Shown: positions 13,860 to 14,710 of the stretch, one piece after another
Layout of the letters: every line of letters starts with the position of its first letter
Position numbering within the stretch: position 1 is the stretch's first letter
Assembly: GCA_003164475.1 (NCBI GenBank)
Contig: PLTL01000200.1
Location: 20,201 to 34,910 of the forward strand
From: Candidatus Dormiibacterota bacterium
Lineage (GTDB): Bacteria; Chloroflexota; Dormibacteria; UBA8260; Bog-877
Direction of reading: 5' to 3'
DNA: 14,710 bases
Made by a program: the position numbers and the translations under genes
Notes under the pieces: generated by a model
Databases searched by the model: none
What the model saw: only the letters and a program-made list of their open reading frames with translations
Told to the model about the DNA's origin: nothing

Positions 13860-14710
13860 TCAGGCACCTGGTGGGGTCTGGGACCTGGGTGCCTGCTGCA
13901 GAGCCGCGACCTGCCCGATGCCGACGCTGGAGAGGATCCCCACCAACTCCTGGCCGTTCATGACCAGCACTCCGCGCTCCAGGGCGGGTCCGACGCGGTG
14001 GAGCACCGCCTCCAGGTCTTCGTCCGGGCCGGCGGTGGGGAATGCCTCCCGGGGGCGGGCGAAGTCACGCAGCCGCTGCTGGCGTTGGGCCGCCGAGTTC
14101 AGGCCCCAGAGGTCCTGCCAGCACACGAATCCCGACGGCTCCCCGGCGGGGTCGTGAAGTGGGCAGATGGGAAAGTGACGCTGTCCCGCCCCGGCGCCGA
14201 GCAACTGCTCCACCGTCAGCCAGTCCGGCACCGTCACCACCGGGGCGGTCATGGCGGCGGATACCGGCACCTTGCTGAGGGAGGATAGGACCCGGCTCTG
14301 CCGATCCTCGACGCCCGCGGCGGAGAACAGAAACCAACCGATGAAGGCGAGCCAGGCACCGCTGACGAAGGCGTCGCTGCCGCCCAGGAAGATCTCCAGG
14401 AGACCAGCGCCGATCATCAGGCCGGCGAAGACTCGTCCCACCTGGGAGGCGCGGTGGGTTCCCCGCTGACGGGATCCGGTTCGCCACCAGATCAGGGAGC
14501 TGAGCAGACGCCCCCCGTCCAGGGGAAAGGCGGGGACGAGGTTGAAAACACCCAGGACCAGATTGAGGATCGCCAGCCAGGCCACCAGGTTGGTGGGCAG
14601 CGGCGGAGCATTGACGGCGGTCAACCCAACTGTCAGTCCGAAGCCGATCCCGGCCAGGACGAAGCTGGTCAGAGGGCCGACGACGGTGATCAGAGCCTCG
14701 TCGGCTGCGC
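13860..14710 (-). CDS. Site-2 protease-like membrane metalloprotease with CBS-type tail (5'-truncated)
   Basis: Site-2 proteases (M50) cut transmembrane segments of regulatory proteins. The frame is open from the window edge; 282 C-terminal residues are visible. The segment LVPAFPLDGGR (about visible residues 57-67) is the third zinc-ligand motif of the family, sitting in a hydrophobic helix. Before it lies EALITVVGPLTSFVLAGIG, which matches the helix after the HExxH in this family; HExxH itself lies beyond the window. A further hydrophobic stretch (GAWLAFIGWFLFSAAG) is followed by a soluble tail with CBS-like pieces (AAMTAPVVTVPDWLTVEQLL; ERGVLVMNGQELVGILS), as in actinobacterial Rip3-type proteases. 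CBS domains often sense adenosine nucleotides. The TTG at 14624 is internal, not a start. The substrate is unknown, and no anti-sigma factor is visible nearby. Confidence 0.87.
   Translation of the reverse strand, partial: AADEALITVVGPLTSFVLAGIGFGLTVGLTAVNAPPLPTNLVAWLAILNLVLGVFNLVPAFPLDGGRLLSSLIWWRTGSRQRGTHRASQVGRVFAGLMIGAGLLEIFLGGSDAFVSGAWLAFIGWFLFSAAGVEDRQSRVLSSLSKVPVSAAMTAPVVTVPDWLTVEQLLGAGAGQRHFPICPLHDPAGEPSGFVCWQDLWGLNSAAQRQQRLRDFARPREAFPTAGPDEDLEAVLHRVGPALERGVLVMNGQELVGILSSVGIGQVAALQQAPRSQTPPGA

Overview
The window is a GC-rich bacterial chromosomal segment with strong G/C at third codon positions, GTG/TTG starts and tightly packed operons. This fits a soil-type high-GC lineage such as Actinobacteriota or a Dormibacterota/Chloroflexota-like group. 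That placement comes from general sequence character; no rRNA or taxonomic marker is present. I see no phage, IS element, CRISPR array, tRNA or rRNA.

Layout. (1) 1-1156: the 3' part of a galactokinase gene (+), whose start lies outside the window. (2) 1157-1996: a convergent CBM9-like carbohydrate-binding-fold protein (-). (3) 2533-3054: a small secreted protein of unknown function (+), possibly read from a leaderless transcript. (4) 3537-9435: a minus-strand operon, in transcription order a small membrane protein, an 819-residue fusion of a HAD-type phosphatase with an alkyl-DHAP-synthase-like FAD oxidase, a glycerol-kinase-like FGGY kinase, and glycerol-3-phosphate dehydrogenase. Gene junctions are 26 bp, a 1-bp TGATG overlap, and a Shine-Dalgarno site overlapping the preceding stop. 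(5) 9765-10871: a divergent M19 (renal-type) dipeptidase gene (+). (6) 10952-13353: a minus-strand pair coding for a CYTH-like/CHAD protein and an orphan ParA-type ATPase, overlapping by four bases (GTGA). (7) 13860-14710: the 3' part of a site-2 protease-like membrane protein with a CBS-type tail (-), running off the window end.

How the genes may work together. The 3537-9435 operon gathers enzymes around glycerol-3-phosphate and dihydroxyacetone phosphate: a kinase that may make G3P, a dehydrogenase that oxidises G3P to DHAP, and an oxidase family that contains alkyl-DHAP synthase, the enzyme that forms the ether bond of ether lipids. The fused HAD domain adds a likely phosphatase. The CHAD-ParA pair joins a polyphosphate-binding domain to a cargo-positioning ATPase, which suggests a polyphosphate-granule positioning or segregation system. 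Both readings are inference from domain content and gene coupling. The most unusual sequence-level observations are the HAD-AGPS fusion, the CHAD-ParA coupling, a glpD gene with no ATG/GTG/TTG start that keeps its FAD-binding motif but a strong ribosome site placed before an ATC codon, and changes at glycerol-contact positions of the kinase.
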